DNA from: Ahaetulla prasina
Lineage: Eukaryota > Chordata > Lepidosauria > Squamata > Colubridae
Length of the DNA stretch: 64,000 nucleotides
Assembly (NCBI RefSeq): GCF_028640845.1
Contig: NC_080539.1
Location: 367,803,233 to 367,867,232 of the forward strand
Direction: 5' to 3'
Part shown: positions 19,600-29,620 of the stretch, one piece after another
Layout: every line of letters begins with the position of its first letter
Position numbering within the stretch: position 1 is the first letter of the stretch
Position numbers and translations under genes: made by a program
The notes under the pieces: generated by a model
The model's database searches: none
What the model saw: the letters and a program-made list of their open reading frames with translations, nothing else
What the model was told of the DNA's origin: nothing

Positions 19600-20572
19600 A
19601 GCCTGCCCCAAATAGTGCAGAGGGCAGAGAAGAGCGACAAAGACGATTAGGGGATTGGAGGCTAAAACATATGAAGAACGGTTGCAGGAATTGGGCATAG
19701 CCTGAGCAGGGGGTTGGACTAGAACAGGGGTCACCAACCATTGGTTGGTGGATGACCACTAAATGAGGACCATTTAGTGGTCCTCAGGGACTACTAAATT
19801 CATAATTTTAAATCCTGCGGACCACTAATACAAACTACCTAATGACTGGCTGGGTGGGCATGGCTAGGTAGTCATGTGACTGGGTGGGCGTGGTCAACTC
19901 AATGTCACTCAGTTCCAGGGGCACCTTACAGGCTCTACTCACCCCTCCCCTCCCAGCCACTCATCGCCTGCCTACCCGGGCTCCTTAGGGCCCCAACAGG
20001 AAGCAGTTTTTGGAGCTAAGCAGCCACCAGGAGAAAGAGTTGGCAAAACAGCTCAGTTCAAATTGGATCTGACCGAGAAGGAGGCTCAGCAGAAGCACCT
20101 CACTGAGGACTAGGAGCATAGGCTTTCCAAGCACAGGGAAGATCTGCGGGAATGCAAGGCCAGGTACCGGCGCCTGAAGGCTCAGCAGGCTGAGATGGTC
20201 AGCCAGTTCCAGGCCATGATGCTGTCCCACTGGAACGAGGCTCTCTGGCTCTTTGCCACCAGCAGCTCTTCCCTCCAGCCTTCACCCAAAGCCCCACATC
20301 AGGAAGCTGAAGCAGACCCCAAGTCAGAATTTCTGGCCCACTCTGACCCTCACAAAAAGACTCCGAAAAGGGAGACTCTCTACAGCAACACAAACGTTCA
20401 TTGCACATATCCGGTCCAGGGGCCATAGTTTTGAGGACCCCTAATTTAGTGCAATATAAAAAATGCAAATAATTTTTCTGCGGACCACCAAAATTTTCTC
20501 GCAGACCACCAGTTGGTGACCGCTGGACTAGAAGACCTCCAAAGTCCCTTGCAACTTTTGTTATTCCTGGAT
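19600..20572 (+). pseudogene. CR1 LINE 3' fragment split by an 801-bp hAT
   Basis: 19,612-19,716 (GAAGAGCGACAAAGACGATT...GGGGGTTG) and 20,526-20,572 (GACTAGAAGACCTCCAAAG) are the CR1 terminus; the hAT at 19,725-20,525 sits at the GACTAGAA site. Confidence 0.85.
19725..20525 (+). mobile_element. Non-autonomous hAT (801 bp) carrying a captured coiled-coil exon-like segment
   Basis: Ends CAGGGGTCACCAACC and GGTTGGTGACCGCTG-like inverted repeats, with an exact 8-bp duplication GACTAGAA (19,717-19,724; 20,526-20,533). It has no transposase. The interior at ~19,998-20,405 reads as protein over ~130 codons: RKQFLELSSHQEKELAKQL, then KEAQQKHLTED, a shared TAG stop, EHRLSKHREDLRECKARYRR, QQAEMVSQFQAMM, SHWNEALWLFATSS and a Pro/Ser/Glu tail. 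Heptad-like spacing suggests a coiled coil. A 4-bp deletion at ~20,051 breaks the frame here only. A second copy lies at 57,876-58,793 with a different frame break. The host gene is not identified. Confidence 0.85.
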
Positions 20573-20596
20573 GAGATTCTGTTTTTCTTTAATAGC

Positions 20597-20599
<3 letters not shown>

Positions 20600-20635
<36 letters not shown>
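20600..20635. repeat. (CT)n microsatellite
   Basis: About 17 CT dinucleotides. Flanks 20,636-21,025 show no recognisable element. Confidence 0.95.
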
Positions 20636-20639
<4 letters not shown>

Positions 20640-21026
20640 GGAGTTCGCCCAGGTGGGATCTCCCGTCAGCAGAGAAACATTCTTGCTGGCTATGCAGTTT
20701 GTTTGGAAACCTGTCCCGACCTGTCAGGTTTCTCTCCCTGTGGCTGCAAAATGCGGCTTGCTTTGTCTGGCCAACTTCTTCCAAAGCTGTTGAATCTCTT
20801 CCTCCTCCTCCTCCCCAACTCCTCCCTTGGCTGTTGCTCATCTGCTGATCAGTGATGATTTGTGAGAATGTGTGTGCGCGCATTCAGGGGAGGAAGAATG
20901 AAACCCAGACTGCATTTATACATCTGCAAAACCAATCGGGATCTGGAAGAACGACTAGAAATGGAGCCACCGCTAGCCATGGAAATGTTTTTGAATCAAG
21001 TTAGGGATGGAAAGAGTTTGGATTGG

Positions 21027-21096
21027 TTCTGATCCCACCGCCGCTGCTACCGGTTCGCCCCGATCCGGGGCAAACCGGTAGCAACCCAGCACTGCA
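21027..21096. mobile_element. Short palindromic hAT-like MITE (ACCGGTT family)
   Basis: CTACCGGTTCGCCCCGATCC then GGGGCAAACCGGTAGCAACC form facing arms of a compact hairpin whose ends match the family at 40,035. Confidence 0.6.
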
Positions 21097-21304
21097 CTTA
21101 GCCATAAACCCAATGCTCAGCCTTTGATCACTCTCAGCCTAACCTGTCCCACAAGTTATTTTATAAGGAGAAAGATATATAGATATAGATATATACCATT
21201 TTGGACTCCTTCAGAAATACAAATATATAGGCTATAAATGCAATAAATAAATTAAACAAATAAAAATATAAAGTTACTTAATACCTAAGCTTATAATTCT
21301 AATC

Positions 21305-21560
21305 ATAGAACATAGAATAATGGTTGGAAGACAAACTGGAGGTCTTTTAGTTCAACCCCCTATTCATTCTGGACAAATGGCTGTCCAATCTCTTTTTAAA
21401 AATTTCCAGTGTTGGAGCAGCCACAACTTCTGAAGGCAAGCCATTTCACTGGCTAATTGTCCTGTCAGGAATTTTCTCCTTAATTCTTGGTTGGATCATT
21501 CTTTGATGATTTTCTACTTGCTACTCCTTGTCTTGCCTTGGAGAATAAGTCCCCCTCAAG
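21305..21560 (-). pseudogene. CR1 LINE 3' end
   Basis: Minus orientation: GGAGGTCTTTTAGTTCAACC, GGACAAATGGCTGTCCAATC, CCAGTGTTGGAGCAGCCAC and further CR1 wording up to the charged CTTGGAGAATAAG block. Degenerate frame. Confidence 0.85.
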
Positions 21561-21568
21561 TACTAGAC

Positions 21569-21704
21569 CAGGAGTCTCCAACCTTGGCAACTTTAAGACT
21601 TGTGGACTTCAACTCCTAGAGTTCCTCAGCCAGCTAAGCTGGCTGAGGAACTCTGGGAGTTGAAATCCACAAGTCTTAAAAGTTGCCAAGGTTGGAAACC
21701 TCTG
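21569..21704. mobile_element. Palindromic hAT-like MITE
   Basis: CAGGAGTCTCCAACCTTGGC and GCCAAGGTTGGAAACCTCTG frame two arms sharing GACTTCAACTCCTAGAGTTC. No clear duplication. Confidence 0.8.
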
Positions 21705-21794
21705 ATGTAGGCCACACTGCTTTTGCACAAATGTGCCACCAATGTGGTTTGCACAACGATCTCACCACACCTGCAATGTTTGGACATCATTGTA

Positions 21795-22165
21795 TAGGTC
21801 GTTCTGGTAACAGCTCATTTAGTGATCATTCAAAGTTACAACATCACTGAAGAAAGTGACCTATGCCTCTTTTTCACACTTATGACCATTGCAGCATCCC
21901 GAGGGATTTAAATTTGGATGCTTGACAACCGACTTGTATATATGATGGTTGCAGTGTCCCAGGGTCGTGGGATCCCCTTTTGTGACCTCCTGGCAAGCCA
22001 AGTCAATGGGGGAAGCCGGATTCACGTAACGACCGTGTTATTAAGTTAACGGTGGTGATCCACTTAATAACCGTGGCAAGAAAGGTCATAAAATGGGGCG
22101 AAATTCACTTAACAAATGTTTGACTTCACAAATTTTGGGCTCAGTTGTGGCCGTAAATACTTTAG
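21795..22165. mobile_element. TA-type MITE copy
   Basis: Carries GTCGTTCTGGTAACAGCTC, ATTCAAAGTTACAACATCAC, TTTTCACACTTATGACCATT and CAAGTCAATGGGGGAAGCC, the standard internal blocks of this MITE family. Confidence 0.75.
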
Positions 22166-22246
22166 CTTATTTAAGACTTGAATTGTTTTTATTTAATATT
22201 GTCTGCCGCTCGAAGATGCTCATCTAGTTGGCCGGCTAGATCAATG

Positions 22247-22272
22247 GATTATTATTATTATTATTATTTTTA
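22247..22272. repeat. (ATT)n short tract
   Basis: Seven ATT units followed by T-rich sequence; 22,273-22,660 shows no recognised element. Confidence 0.85.
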
Positions 22273-22667
22273 AATGACCAGTCGTAGTTTGCAAAAGATT
22301 TGCAAAAGGTTTTTTTGCAAACCAAGCAGGGAGCGGTAGCCTTGTGCAGGGCCCAACCTTATTCCTGTGCAGTAAACATGCCCCTTTGTATTGTGCTGTC
22401 TGTGTGTGTTGGAGATAACAGGTTTTGCGGGTTGAGTCGGGGATGGTGGCAAACACCCCTATCAGGTCGGGAGGGAAGGGGGCTTGGCATCCAGGAGATA
22501 CACACCGCCTGTCATCTTTCTGCCTTTTTGTGACAAACTGCCACCCTGTGCTGTTCCAGGCAAGGCTTGAAAACAAAAATCTGGATTGTGTTAACTGTAA
22601 AGTCTAAGTAATGGGCAATTTGAGAATTGGCTCTAAAGACCAAGGTCACCGTGTAAGCCTTGTCTTA

Positions 22668-22752
22668 AATCAGTACTTTTTAAACTTAGCAACTTTTAAG
22701 ATGAATTCTGGGCGTTGAAGTTCACGCATCTTAAAAGTTGCTAAGTTTAAAA
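22668..22752. mobile_element. Short palindromic hAT-like MITE
   Basis: TAAACTTAGCAACTTTTAAG and CTTAAAAGTTGCTAAGTTTA are exact inverted copies around a GAATTCTGGGCGTTGAAG core. Confidence 0.75.
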
Positions 22753-22869
22753 AAAAAAACCAACCACTGCCTTAAATTAAGTTTATGAGATCTGTGGTAG
22801 CCAAGTTTCCTGCATCGACAGCAGACTTCTTGGCTGGACCCCATCCTGACTGTGGATGATGGGGGTTGC

Positions 22870-23075
22870 AACCCCTCCTTTTTGGACAAGCAAAGCAGAC
22901 GAAAGTGATCACATGACTCGGGACACTGCCCACAAATTGTGATCACGTTTCTACAAGGATGCTGAGATGGTCATAAGGCTGAGGACTAATCATGGCTCGC
23001 TTTTTTTCCAGCATCATTGCAACTTCAAACAAATGGTCACTAAACAAATGGCCGTTAAGTTGAGGACTACTTGCA
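22870..23075. mobile_element. TA-type MITE, partial
   Basis: GTGATCACATGACTCGGGAC, ATGCTGAGATGGTCATAAGG and TTAAGTTGAGGACTACTTGC are family blocks; one half is missing. Confidence 0.65.
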
Positions 23076-23157
23076 TGTTATCATGGTAAAAGTGGTCCCT
23101 TGGGGAACAAACCAGGGGAGTTAAAGGAATCAGGATTATCAGGAATCGCTGAATCTC

Positions 23158-23222
23158 AGAATCGGAATAGAGCTGGAAGGGACCTTGGAGGTCTTCTAGT
23201 CCAGCCCCCTGCTCAAGCAGGA
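23158..23222 (-). mobile_element. CR1 terminal fragment
   Basis: AGAGCTGGAAGGGACCTTGG then AGGTCTTCTAGTCCAGCCCC is the reversed CR1 terminus. Confidence 0.8.
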
Positions 23223-23324
23223 GAGCCTATGCCACTGCTAATGATGGCCTTCCTTGCAGGGTTGTTGTGAGGTCCTCACAAGCACGTAGAGCATTAAAAT
23301 CCTTCACGGAATAGCCAAGGTGCT

Positions 23325-23670
23325 AGTCAACCATATTTTTTTTTAGTGACCATTCGAAGCTACAACAGCACTGAAAAAAAGTGACTTACGGCCGTTTTTC
23401 ACACTTGCGACCGTTGTGTCATCCCCATGCTCACGTGATCAGAATCCAGGCATTTGGCAACTGGCTCATATTCATGACGGTCGCCACCGTCCTGCGATCG
23501 ATCCCCATTTGCGACCTCCTGACAAGCCCCATCCCATCAACGGGGAGACTGGATTCACTTAACAACTGCGACGAGAAAAAGCCGTAAAAAGGGGGCAAAC
23601 CTCACATAACTCTCACTTAGCAACCACAACGCCGGGCTCGGATTGTGGCCCTTAAGTCGAGGACTACCCG
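23325..23670. mobile_element. TA-type MITE copy
   Basis: AGTCAACCAT, then AGTGACCATTCGAAGCTACA ... CCCTTAAGTCGAGGACTACC; family internal blocks present in order. Confidence 0.75.
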
Positions 23671-23985
23671 TCCTTTTGAGTCTGCCCACCCGTGCCGTGC
23701 CGTTTCTCATCGGCTGCCCTAGTTTTGGTCCTGCCGGTTGTGTATTATCCCCCGGCATCTGCCAAAGCAAGCAGATTTTAAAAGATTTTCATCGGGAATT
23801 TCGCTCATTTTTGGCCAGGGGGCAAGAAACAGGGTAGGTTTTAGTTGCTGCCTCTTGCGTTAAAAAGGGAGGGGTGGGGAAGGGACACCTTTGCACAGGG
23901 AGGGGAAGTGTCCCCTAAGGCTGGGAGAGCCACACATTTAATTTTGCATCATTGAGCTTTGGGGTGGGGGGATTTTAGACTAGAG

Positions 23986-24113
23986 CAGGGGTCTCCAACC
24001 TTGGCAACTTTAAGACTTGTGGACTTCAACTCCCAGAGTTCCTCAGCCAGCTCTGAGGAACTCTGGGAGTTGAAGTCCACAAGTCTTAAAGTTGCCAAGG
24101 TTGGAGACCTCTG
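23986..24113. mobile_element. Palindromic hAT-like MITE
   Basis: CAGGGGTCTCCAACCTTGGC ... GCCAAGGTTGGAGACCTCTG, a near-perfect hairpin with CAACTCCCAGAGTTCCTCAG on one arm. Flanking 8-mers do not match. Confidence 0.85.
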
Positions 24114-24164
24114 CTCTAAAGTTTGGTAAGATTGCTCAACACCCATGCCCGTGGGGGTCCTTGG

Positions 24165-24350
24165 TGCTCTCTGAGCTGGGTTGTTTGCTTGTAGATGCTT
24201 CATTACCCAACTAGGGAACATCATCAGTGTTCGTAAGGTGTGGGATTTTCCTCTTCCTTTATACAGGTTAGAGTCGGCTGAGAAACTCTTGCGAGTCGGA
24301 GCCCACAAGTCTTAAAGTTGCCAAGGTTGGAGACCCCCCCCCCCTGGTTT
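24165..24350 (-). mobile_element. Fragment with hammerhead-like motif, then half a hAT MITE
   Basis: 24,165-24,245 contains GTGCTCTCTGAGCTGGG and the motif described at 24,194. 24,300-24,347 is one MITE arm, CACAAGTCTTAAAGTTGCC to GGAGACCCC with an expanded C run. Confidence 0.5.
24194..24227 (-). ncRNA. Hammerhead-ribozyme-like motif 4 (decayed)
   Basis: Minus strand CTGATGA, helix GTTCCC/GGGTAAT (one mismatch), then GAAGCATC. The GAAAC box has changed to GAAGC, so it is presumably inactive. Confidence 0.3.
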
Positions 24351-24419
24351 ACACTAGAGCCAAGCCAAGGCATCTTCGGTAAAACCCAGCAGAGCATCCA
24401 GCAGAAGCAGGAAGAGAAG

Positions 24420-24960
24420 CTAAGAAAGTGCGATGGCAGCGCAGAGAGCATGAATTGCAAAAGAAGGGCCGTTTCGTGTCTGGAGTTTCGGAGTTTCGGG
24501 GGTCCGTCCGTCCCCAGCGCAAAGGGAAGAGGGAGCTTCCCGGAATCGGATCAGCCGGGATGGGTGAAGAAGAGTGTGGGGGGGGGGGCTTCTCGCCCTG
24601 CAGCGCTCTTTTGTCTGTTCTTGCATCACCGGACTTTCCCCCCCCGGCTCCCCACACCCCCCCCCCCGCGGCTGTCCACCCCCCTCCCCCCCAGTCCTCC
24701 TCCCTGACGCTCCGTCCTCCTCCGTGTCAGCCACACAAAGGCCGGCCGAGCGGAGGAGCGAGCTGGCTGGCTGGCTGGAGAGCAGACGCCGTGGGAGGCG
24801 CCGAGCCAGGCTGGCGCTGGGCTCTGGCAACCCTCTCCCAGGACCTCACACAAAGAGAGGGCGAGCAGGCACCGGGCGGGCGCAGCGCTGGCGCAACTCT
24901 GCCCCCGGCTCTGCGCATCGAAAGGCTGCCTCCTTCAGGCCGAGTGGCAACGTGGCAGGC
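24420..24960. other. GC-rich segment, possible CpG island, no assigned gene
   Basis: Rich in C runs and CpG (for example CGGCCGAGCGGAGGAGCG). Open frames on both strands overlap here but show no domain, and the longest runs on into a microsatellite. It could be a promoter/5' exon or an anonymous GC-rich patch; nothing decides. Confidence 0.35.
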
Positions 24961-24963
24961 TTT

Positions 24964-24980
24964 TTTCTTTTCTTTTCTTT

Positions 24981-25039
<59 letters not shown>

Positions 25040-26840
25040 CTCCCCACCTTTTTTCTTTCTTTCTCCTTCCCCACAGAAACCCTCTGTTTTTCCTCTTTCT
25101 TCTATCCTTCCTTTCTCCTTTCTTCCCTCTCCCTTCCCTACAAGGTAGTCCTTCCTTCCTTCCTTCCTTCCTTCCTTCCTTCCTTTTCCACTAAATTCTT
25201 CCTCTTTCTTCTATCCTTTCTTCCCTCTTCCTTCCCTACAAGGTCTTCCTTCCTTCCTTCCTTCCTTCCTTCCTCCCTTTCTTCCTTCTCCACTAAATTC
25301 TTCCTCTTTCTTCTATCCTTCCTTTCTCCTTTCTTCCCTCTCCCTTCCCTACAAGGTCTTCCTTCCTTCCTTCCCTCCTTCCTTCCTTCCTTCCTTCCTT
25401 CCTTCCTTCTCCACTAAATTCTTCCTCTTTTTTCTATCCTTCCTTTCTCCTTTCCTCCCTCTCCTTTCCCTACAAGGTAGTCCTTCCGTCCTTCCTTCCT
25501 TCCTTCCTTCCTTCCTTCCTTCCTTCCTTCCTTCCTTTTCCACTAAATTCTTCCTCTTTCTTCTTTCCTTTCTTCCCTCTTCCTTCCCTACAAGGTCTTC
25601 CTTCCTTCCTTCCTTCCTTCCTTCCTTCCTTCCTCCCTTTCTTCCTTCTCCACTAAATTCTTCCTCTTCTATCCTTCCTTTCTCCTTTTCTCCCTCTTCC
25701 TTCCCTACAAGGTCTTCCTTCCTTCCTTCCTCCTTCCTTCCTTCCTTCCTCCTTCCTTCCTTCCTCCTTCCGTCCTTCCTTCCTTCCTTCCTTCCTTCCT
25801 TCCTTCCTTCCTTCCTTCCTTTTCCACTAAATTCTTCCTCTTCTATCCTTTCTTCCTCTTCCTTCCCTACAAGGTCTTCCTTCCTTCCTTCCTTCCTTCC
25901 TTCCTTCCTCCCTTCTTCCTTCTCCACTAAATTCTTCCTCTTCTATCCTTCCTCCTTTCTTCCCTCTCCCTTCCCTGCAAGGTCTTCCTTCCTTCCTTCC
26001 TCCTTCCTTCCTTCCTCCTCCTTCCTTACTTCCTCCCTCTTTCCTTCCTTCCTCCTTCCTTCCTTCCTTCCTTCCTTCCTTCCTTCCTTCCTTCCTTCCT
26101 TCTCCACTAAATTCTTCCTCTTTCTTCTATCCTTCCTTTCTCCTTTCCTCCCTCTTCCTTCCCTGCAAGATCTTCCTTCCTTCCTTCCTTCCTTCCTTCC
26201 TTCCTTCCTTCCTTCCGTCCTTCCTTCCTCCCTCCCTCCCTCCCTCCCTTCCTTCCTTCTCCACTAAATTCTTCCTCTTTCTTCTATCCTTTCTTCCCTC
26301 TTCCTTCCCTACAAGGTCTTCCTTCCTTCCTTCCTTCCTTCCTTCCTTCCTCCCTTTCTTCCTTCTCCACTAAATTCTTCCTCTTCTATCCTTCCTTTCT
26401 CCTTTTCTCCCTCTTCCTTCCCTACAAGGTCTTCCTTCCTTCCCTCCTTCCTTCCTTCCTTCCTTCCCTCCTTCCTTCCTTCCTTCCTTCCTTCCTTCCT
26501 TCCTTCCTTCCTTCCTTCTCTACTAAATTCTTCCTCTTTCTTCTATCCTTCCTTTCTCCTTTCCTCCCTCTCCCTTCCCTGCAAGGTCTTCCTTCCTTCC
26601 TTCCTTCTCCACTAAATTCTTCCTCTTTCTTCTATCCTTCCTTTCTCCTTTCCTCCCTCTTCCTTCCCTACAAGGTCTTCCTTCCTTCCTTCCTTCCTTC
26701 CTCCCTCCCTTCCTTCCTTCTCCACTAAATTCTTCCTCTTTCTTCTATCCTTCCTTTCTCCTTTCCTCCCTCCCTCTCTTCCGTACAAGGTACTCCTTCC
26801 TTCCTTCCTCCCTCCCTCCCTTCTTCCTTTCTATGCTGCC
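24964..26840. repeat. 1.9-kb polypyrimidine array: (CTTT)n, then (CTTC)n minisatellite
   Basis: 24,964-25,040 is CTTT. From 25,140 CTTC runs alternate with a conserved ~75-bp spacer containing CACTAAATTCTTCCTCTTTC and TTCCCTACAAGGTCTTCC. The CACTAAATTC marker recurs about 13 times (near 25,188, 25,280, 25,411, 25,540, 25,650, 25,826, 25,925, 26,104, 26,262, 26,367, 26,520, 26,608, 26,720), giving ~90-180-bp units. One strand is almost pure pyrimidine. Phe/Ser/Leu and Lys/Glu/Gly frames are artefacts. Confidence 0.95.
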
Positions 26841-27690
26841 CCATCATATCTTTCCCCACCTAAATCCAAGGACATGCAGAGAATCCCTTCCCCCATAAAG
26901 CCCCCAGCCTCCCTTCCAAACCAGGTAGAAAATTTAACTATTTCTTCGGGCGAAAGTCTCCTGAGCTGCCAATGCCCTTTCTGGCTCCTATTCTTCCGCC
27001 CTTAACAGGCATCTCAGCTGGCAGGGAGCTTTTGCACGACTGGTCCAAAGCCAGAAATTAGTTCCACCTGGCCTGGAGTTTAATTGCCTGCAGGTCAAGC
27101 TGCTCTTAAGAAGCACAAGGCAGAACGCATGGGTGTTTTTTTTTTTTTTTATCTGAGCCTGGAACAGCCTTATAATGAATAGCTGCGTATCCATCAGCCA
27201 CGAAAAATTTCTTTTTTTTTTCTTTTTCTTTAAACCACCAAACTCAACTATGTTTCCTTTAGTGTTCTGGGGACAGACTGGTCCAAAGCCAGAAATTAGT
27301 TTTGCATATTGCAGGAGGAGGAGGGTGGGAAGAATTATACACCAGAGGAAGCTAAGAGGAGGATTGTGTAGTTTGCAATTCAGCATATTGTGGGAATCCA
27401 GAACTTGTCTTGGCATGTGATGGGAACCAGGTCATCATGGGAAGCTTTTATGTGAAGTCTTCAAGAGGGGCCTGTGATGTGAACAAATGTGCCTGGGTCT
27501 TGGGTCGAGTGTTTTCCTAGCTGACTTTAGGGTTTCGTGATAGATATTTTGCTCAGTTGGGTCCAGAGTTTAACACTGGGGCTTCTGCTAAGCCAGTTCT
27601 AAGATTTAGTGTGGAATAAAACCAGTCCTAAGGGGATTAATGCTTGCTATGGGACTCCCACACAATTAACCTCCAAAGGGGAATTCCCTA
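26841..27690. other. Unassigned interval with a 26-bp direct repeat
   Basis: GACTGGTCCAAAGCCAGAAA plus TTAGTT occurs at 27,038-27,063 and exactly again at 27,276-27,301. Poly-T tracts lie at ~27,137 and ~27,212. No gene or known element seen. Confidence 0.5.
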
Positions 27691-28045
27691 CAGGTGGTCC
27701 ACAGTTGGCACCGGAACTCCTATAGCTAAGCAATGCAATCATTAAGTGAGGCGCAACCAATTTTACAACCTATTTTGCTAGAGTCGTTAAGCAAATCCAG
27801 CTTCCCCCACGGACTTTGCTTGTCAGGGGTCTCCTGGGAAGATCCTAAATGGAGATCATGAGATCCGGGGACTTTGCAACTATCATAAAAAAAAAAAAAT
27901 TCTGGTTGCCAAGCCAGCATTGAATGTTGATCACATGACCACGGGATGCTGTGGCTGTCATAAATGCAAGGACTGGTCAGAAGTCACTTTTTTTACTTTC
28001 AAGAGTGGTTAAACCAATGGTCGTAAATTGAGGATTATCTGCATT
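27690..28045. mobile_element. TA-type MITE copy
   Basis: CTACAGGTGGTCCACAGTTG at the left, AAATTGAGGATTATCTGCA at the right, with the family's ACTTTGCTTGTCAGG and GATCACATGACCACGGGATG blocks. Confidence 0.75.
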
Positions 28046-28154
28046 GACACGTCTCTAAGAAAGTGAGCTGGGGAATCCTGGGTTCAGATCTTCCATCATA
28101 GATTTAAAAAAGAACTGCCCTACTTTTCCAACTGTGTTTTCTTAAGCTCAGGTG

Positions 28155-29105
28155 TGTAAGTAGTCCTCAACTTATAACCATAACCGGGGCCAGAGTTGCT
28201 AAGCAAGGCAGTTGTTAAGTGAGCTGTTCCCAATTTTATGAGCTCTTTTGACCCGGGTTGCTAAGCAAATCATTGCAGTTGTTAAGTGAATCATGTGGCT
28301 GTTGAACAAATCCAGATTCCCCCCATTGACTTTGCTTATCGAAAACAAGCTGGGAAGATTTGCAAAAAAGGTGATCATGTGACATCAGAAACTGCAGCCT
28401 TCATAAATACGTGCCAGTTTTTCCAAGCACCTGGATTTTGATCACATGACCATGGGGATAGGGCAGTGGTTGTAAGTGCAGGGATTGGTCGTGAAACATT
28501 TTTTTCAGTGCCATTATAATAGAATAGAATAGAATAGAATAGAATAGAATAGAATAGAATAGAATAGAATAGAATAGAATTTTTATTGGCCAAGTGTGAT
28601 TGGACACACAAGGAATTTGTCTTGGTGCATATGCTCTCAGTGTACATAAAAGAAAAGATACGTTCATCAAGGTACAACATTTACAACACAATTGATGGTC
28701 AATATATCAATATAAATCATAAGGATTGCCAGCAACAAGTTATAGTCATACAGTCATAAGTGGAAAGAGATTGGTGATGGGAACTATGAAACGATTAATA
28801 GTAGTGCAGATTCAGTAAGTAGTCTGACAGTGTTGAGGGAATTATTTGTTTAGCAGAGTGATGGCCTTCGGGAAAAAACTGTTCTTGTGTCTAGTTGTTC
28901 TGGAGTGCAGTGCTCTGTAGCGTCGTTTTGAGGGTAGGAGTTGAAACAGTTTATGTCCAGGATGCGAGGGATCTGCAAATATTTCCACGGCCCTCTTCTT
29001 GATTTGTGCAGTATACAGGTCCTCAATGGAAGGCAGATTGGTAGCAATTATTTTATAATGTCAAATGATCACTAAATGAATGGGTGTAAGTTGAGAACTT
29101 TACCT
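28155..29105. mobile_element. TA-type MITE split by a Snake1 insertion
   Basis: 28,158-28,520 and 29,053-29,105 join as one MITE (TAGTCCTCAACTTATAACC ... GGGTGTAAGTTGAGAACTTT). The Snake1 copy between has a 7-bp duplication TTATAAT. Confidence 0.8.
28521..29052 (-). mobile_element. Snake1 LINE 3' end with intact TSD
   Basis: 5'-truncated copy: AATAG tail at 28,521-28,580, UTR, and the last RT codons (minus frame near 28,850-29,047, motif CTPEQLDTRTVF). Flanked by TTATAAT at 28,514-28,520 and 29,053-29,059. The tail lies inside the duplication, showing it came in with the LINE. Confidence 0.88.
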
Positions 29106-29149
29106 ATAGTATGACGCATGTTGGATGAACCTAAGAAGCAGTGAGCCTC

Positions 29150-29275
29150 AGCCTGATTAGGTGGCTCAGTGGCTAAGACACTGAGCTTGTCGATCAGAAA
29201 GGTCGGCAGTTCGGTGGTTCGAATCCTTGGTACAGGTCTCCTGCATCAGCAGGGGGTTGGACTAGATGACATAAC
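29150..29275 (+). mobile_element. tRNA-related SINE fragment
   Basis: Box A-like GTGGCTCAGTGGCTAAGAC and box B-like GGTGGTTCGAATCC resemble the head of the Sauria SINE at 55,012. It switches to CR1-terminus wording (GGGGGTTGGACTAGATGAC) at ~29,250. Confidence 0.65.
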
Positions 29276-29526
29276 AAAACATAACGTAACATAACGTAAC
29301 ATAACATAACATAACAACAGAGTTGGAAGGGACCTTGGAGGTCTTCCAGTCCAACCCCCTGCCCAGGCAGGAAACCCTACACCATTTCAGACAAATGGTT
29401 ATCCAACATTTTCTTAAAGATTTCCAGTGTTGGAGCATTTACAACTTCTGCAGGCAAGTTGTTCCACTTATTGATTGTTCTAACTGTCAGGAAATTTCTC
29501 CTTAGTTCTAAGTTGCTTCTCTCCTT
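29276..29526 (-). mobile_element. CR1 LINE 3' end with (ATAAC)n tail
   Basis: ATAAC/ACGTAAC units (29,276-29,316) followed by the reversed CR1 terminus (CAGAGTTGGAAGGGACCTTG) up to CTTAGTTCTAAGTTGC. Confidence 0.85.
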
Positions 29527-29527
29527 G

Positions 29528-29558
<31 letters not shown>

Positions 29559-29580
29559 CAACAACAACAACAACAACAAC

Positions 29581-29617
<37 letters not shown>

Positions 29618-29620
29618 TCA
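29527..29620. repeat. (AAT)n(AAC)n(AAT)n microsatellite
   Basis: Trinucleotide tract between two CR1 copies in the same orientation; it is the tail of the second copy. Ile/Thr runs in translation are artefacts. Confidence 0.95.

Noticed and set aside
24428..25417. 329-codon plus frame beginning in GC-rich DNA
   Set aside because: Two thirds is CTTT/CTTC microsatellite; the first third has no recognisable domain and overlapping frames exist on both strands.
25349..25927. Lys/Glu/Gly-rich 192-codon minus frame
   Set aside because: Complement of the CTTC array.
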